DNA from: an uncultured Bacilli bacterium | GTDB taxonomy: Bacteria; Bacillota_I; Bacilli_A; RF39; UBA660 | Length of the DNA stretch: 5,281 nt | Reading direction: 5' to 3' | Assembly (NCBI GenBank): GCA_947589725.1 | Contig: CANQCQ010000071.1 | Span: forward strand, 1 to 5,281 | Shown here: positions 4,961 through 5,281 of the stretch, in pieces | Numbering within the stretch: position 1 is the stretch's first letter | Layout: each line of letters begins with the position of its first letter | Notes under the pieces: generated by a model | Databases searched by the model: none | The model's input: only the letters and a program-made list of their open reading frames with translations | Told to the model about the DNA's origin: nothing | Program-made: the position numbers and the translations under genes

Positions 4961-5072
4961 GTCAAGGAAACTTGCATAAAATAAAAAAGGAACATTCAAT
5001 ATCGCATGTTGGGTGTTGCCAATATGTTTGGTTTCACCTAATTCAAGCTGTTTGAGTTAGGTGATTTTCTTT
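4961..5072 (+). ncRNA. Candidate structured small RNA or attenuator leader upstream of the ASCH gene
   Basis: A transcript from the promoter at 4926-4954 would begin near 4961 and end in the terminator at 5034-5072, about 110 bases. It would contain three hairpins: CAAG-GAAA-CTTG with a GNRA tetraloop (4963-4974), an 8-bp stem 5005-5012 with 5019-5026 (one G-U), and the 13-bp terminator stem. An A-rich single-stranded stretch (4976-4989) lies between the first two. I compared it by eye with common riboswitch classes, SRP RNA, 6S and T-box motifs and recognised none. It could be a free regulatory RNA or a leader controlling the ASCH gene by termination and antitermination. Existence as a transcript is an inference from promoter plus terminator. 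Confidence 0.5.
5034..5072 (+). terminator. Strong intrinsic terminator of the candidate RNA
   Basis: A 13-bp stem (5034-5046 with 5052-5064, one T-G pair) with a 5-base loop is followed by TTTTCTTTT. It ends about 50 bases before the next start codon. Confidence 0.88.
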
Positions 5073-5101
5073 TATATTAAAACTATAAACACGTAAAGTT
5101 A

Positions 5102-5110
5102 TGATAAAAT
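5102..5110 (+). promoter_or_regulatory. Extended -10 promoter candidate for the ASCH gene
   Basis: TGATAAAAT is a TGn motif joined to TAAAAT; no convincing -35 is visible. The predicted start near G5117 would leave only about nine bases before the ATG at 5126. Confidence 0.45.
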
Positions 5111-5125
5111 AAATATGGTGATTAG

Positions 5126-5281
5126 ATGAAGGTAATAACAATTAAAGAACCATTTGCAACTCTAATAAAGAATAAAGTTAAATATATTGAAACTAGAAGT
5201 TGGAAAACTAATTATAGAGGTGAATTATATATTCACTCTGGATTAGCTAAATTGACTAAAGAAGTAAAAACAAGAAAAGAG
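5126..5281 (+). CDS. ASCH-domain protein, N-terminal part; 3' end outside window
   Basis: Fifty-two codons are visible from ATG at 5126 to the window end with no stop. The sequence 'MKVITIKEPFATLIKNKVKY' followed by 'IETRSWKTNYRGELYIHSG' matches the start of the ASCH domain: a beta strand, the 'PFA.LI..G.K..E.R.W.T.YRG.L.IH(A/S)' signature, then a basic helix. ASCH domains have a PUA-related fold and are thought to bind RNA; some members process modified nucleosides. The usual protein is about 110-150 residues, so more than half is missing here. The Shine-Dalgarno sequence is weak (GGTG at 5117-5120), and no in-frame start lies close upstream. An extended -10 sits just upstream, and a terminated leader-like RNA lies before that. 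The domain call is solid, the biological role is open. Confidence 0.85.
   Translation, partial: MKVITIKEPFATLIKNKVKYIETRSWKTNYRGELYIHSGLAKLTKEVKTRKE

Noticed and set aside
4945..5055. 36-codon open frame overlapping the candidate RNA
   Set aside because: No Shine-Dalgarno sequence precedes the ATG, which lies inside the promoter and upstream of the predicted transcription start; the product is not protein-like.

Overview
The window is very AT-rich DNA with short intergenic gaps, strong Shine-Dalgarno sequences, TTG as well as ATG starts, sigma-A type promoters and a U-tailed hairpin after each complete gene and after the partial first gene. This fits a low-GC Gram-positive bacterium (Bacillota), plausibly an uncultured gut-type Bacilli or RF39/Erysipelotrichia-like lineage. 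The placement is inferred from gene style and from a mollicute-like DeoD and a Bacillus-like elongator tRNA-Met; no marker settles it. Tryptophan is coded by TGG, no reading frame has an internal TGA, and one gene ends in TGA, so the standard bacterial code fits.

All genes are on the + strand. In order: (1) the 3' end of a secreted or surface protein made of four Big_2 immunoglobulin-like modules (1-1074); (2) a small helix-turn-helix protein resembling the sporulation regulator SpoIIID (1181-1513); (3) a small membrane protein with two hydrophobic segments and a C-terminal domain like YcxB (1669-2199); (4) a DeoD-type purine-nucleoside phosphorylase with a TTG start (2242-2940); (5) a ClpX-like AAA+ unfoldase with an unfamiliar N-terminal half (3036-4697); (6) an elongator tRNA-Met (4802-4878); (7) a candidate ~110-nt structured RNA with its own promoter and terminator (about 4961-5072); (8) the 5' end of an ASCH-domain protein (5126 to the window end).

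The genes look like separate transcription units more than one operon. Several hairpins overlap the preceding stop codon, and in two places the -35 box of the next unit lies inside the previous unit's terminator hairpin (deoD to the ClpX-like gene; tRNA to the candidate RNA). No shared pathway links the neighbours. The exception in layout is deoD, whose Shine-Dalgarno follows a terminator-like hairpin with no room for a promoter between them.

The two items most worth following are the ClpX-like ATPase and the candidate RNA. The ATPase keeps the GYVG pore loop and an IGF loop of the ClpP-docking type, but lacks the zinc-binding domain and the RKH loop of ClpX. The candidate RNA has a near-consensus promoter, three hairpins and a possible antiterminator pairing, and sits just upstream of a gene for a putative RNA-binding protein.
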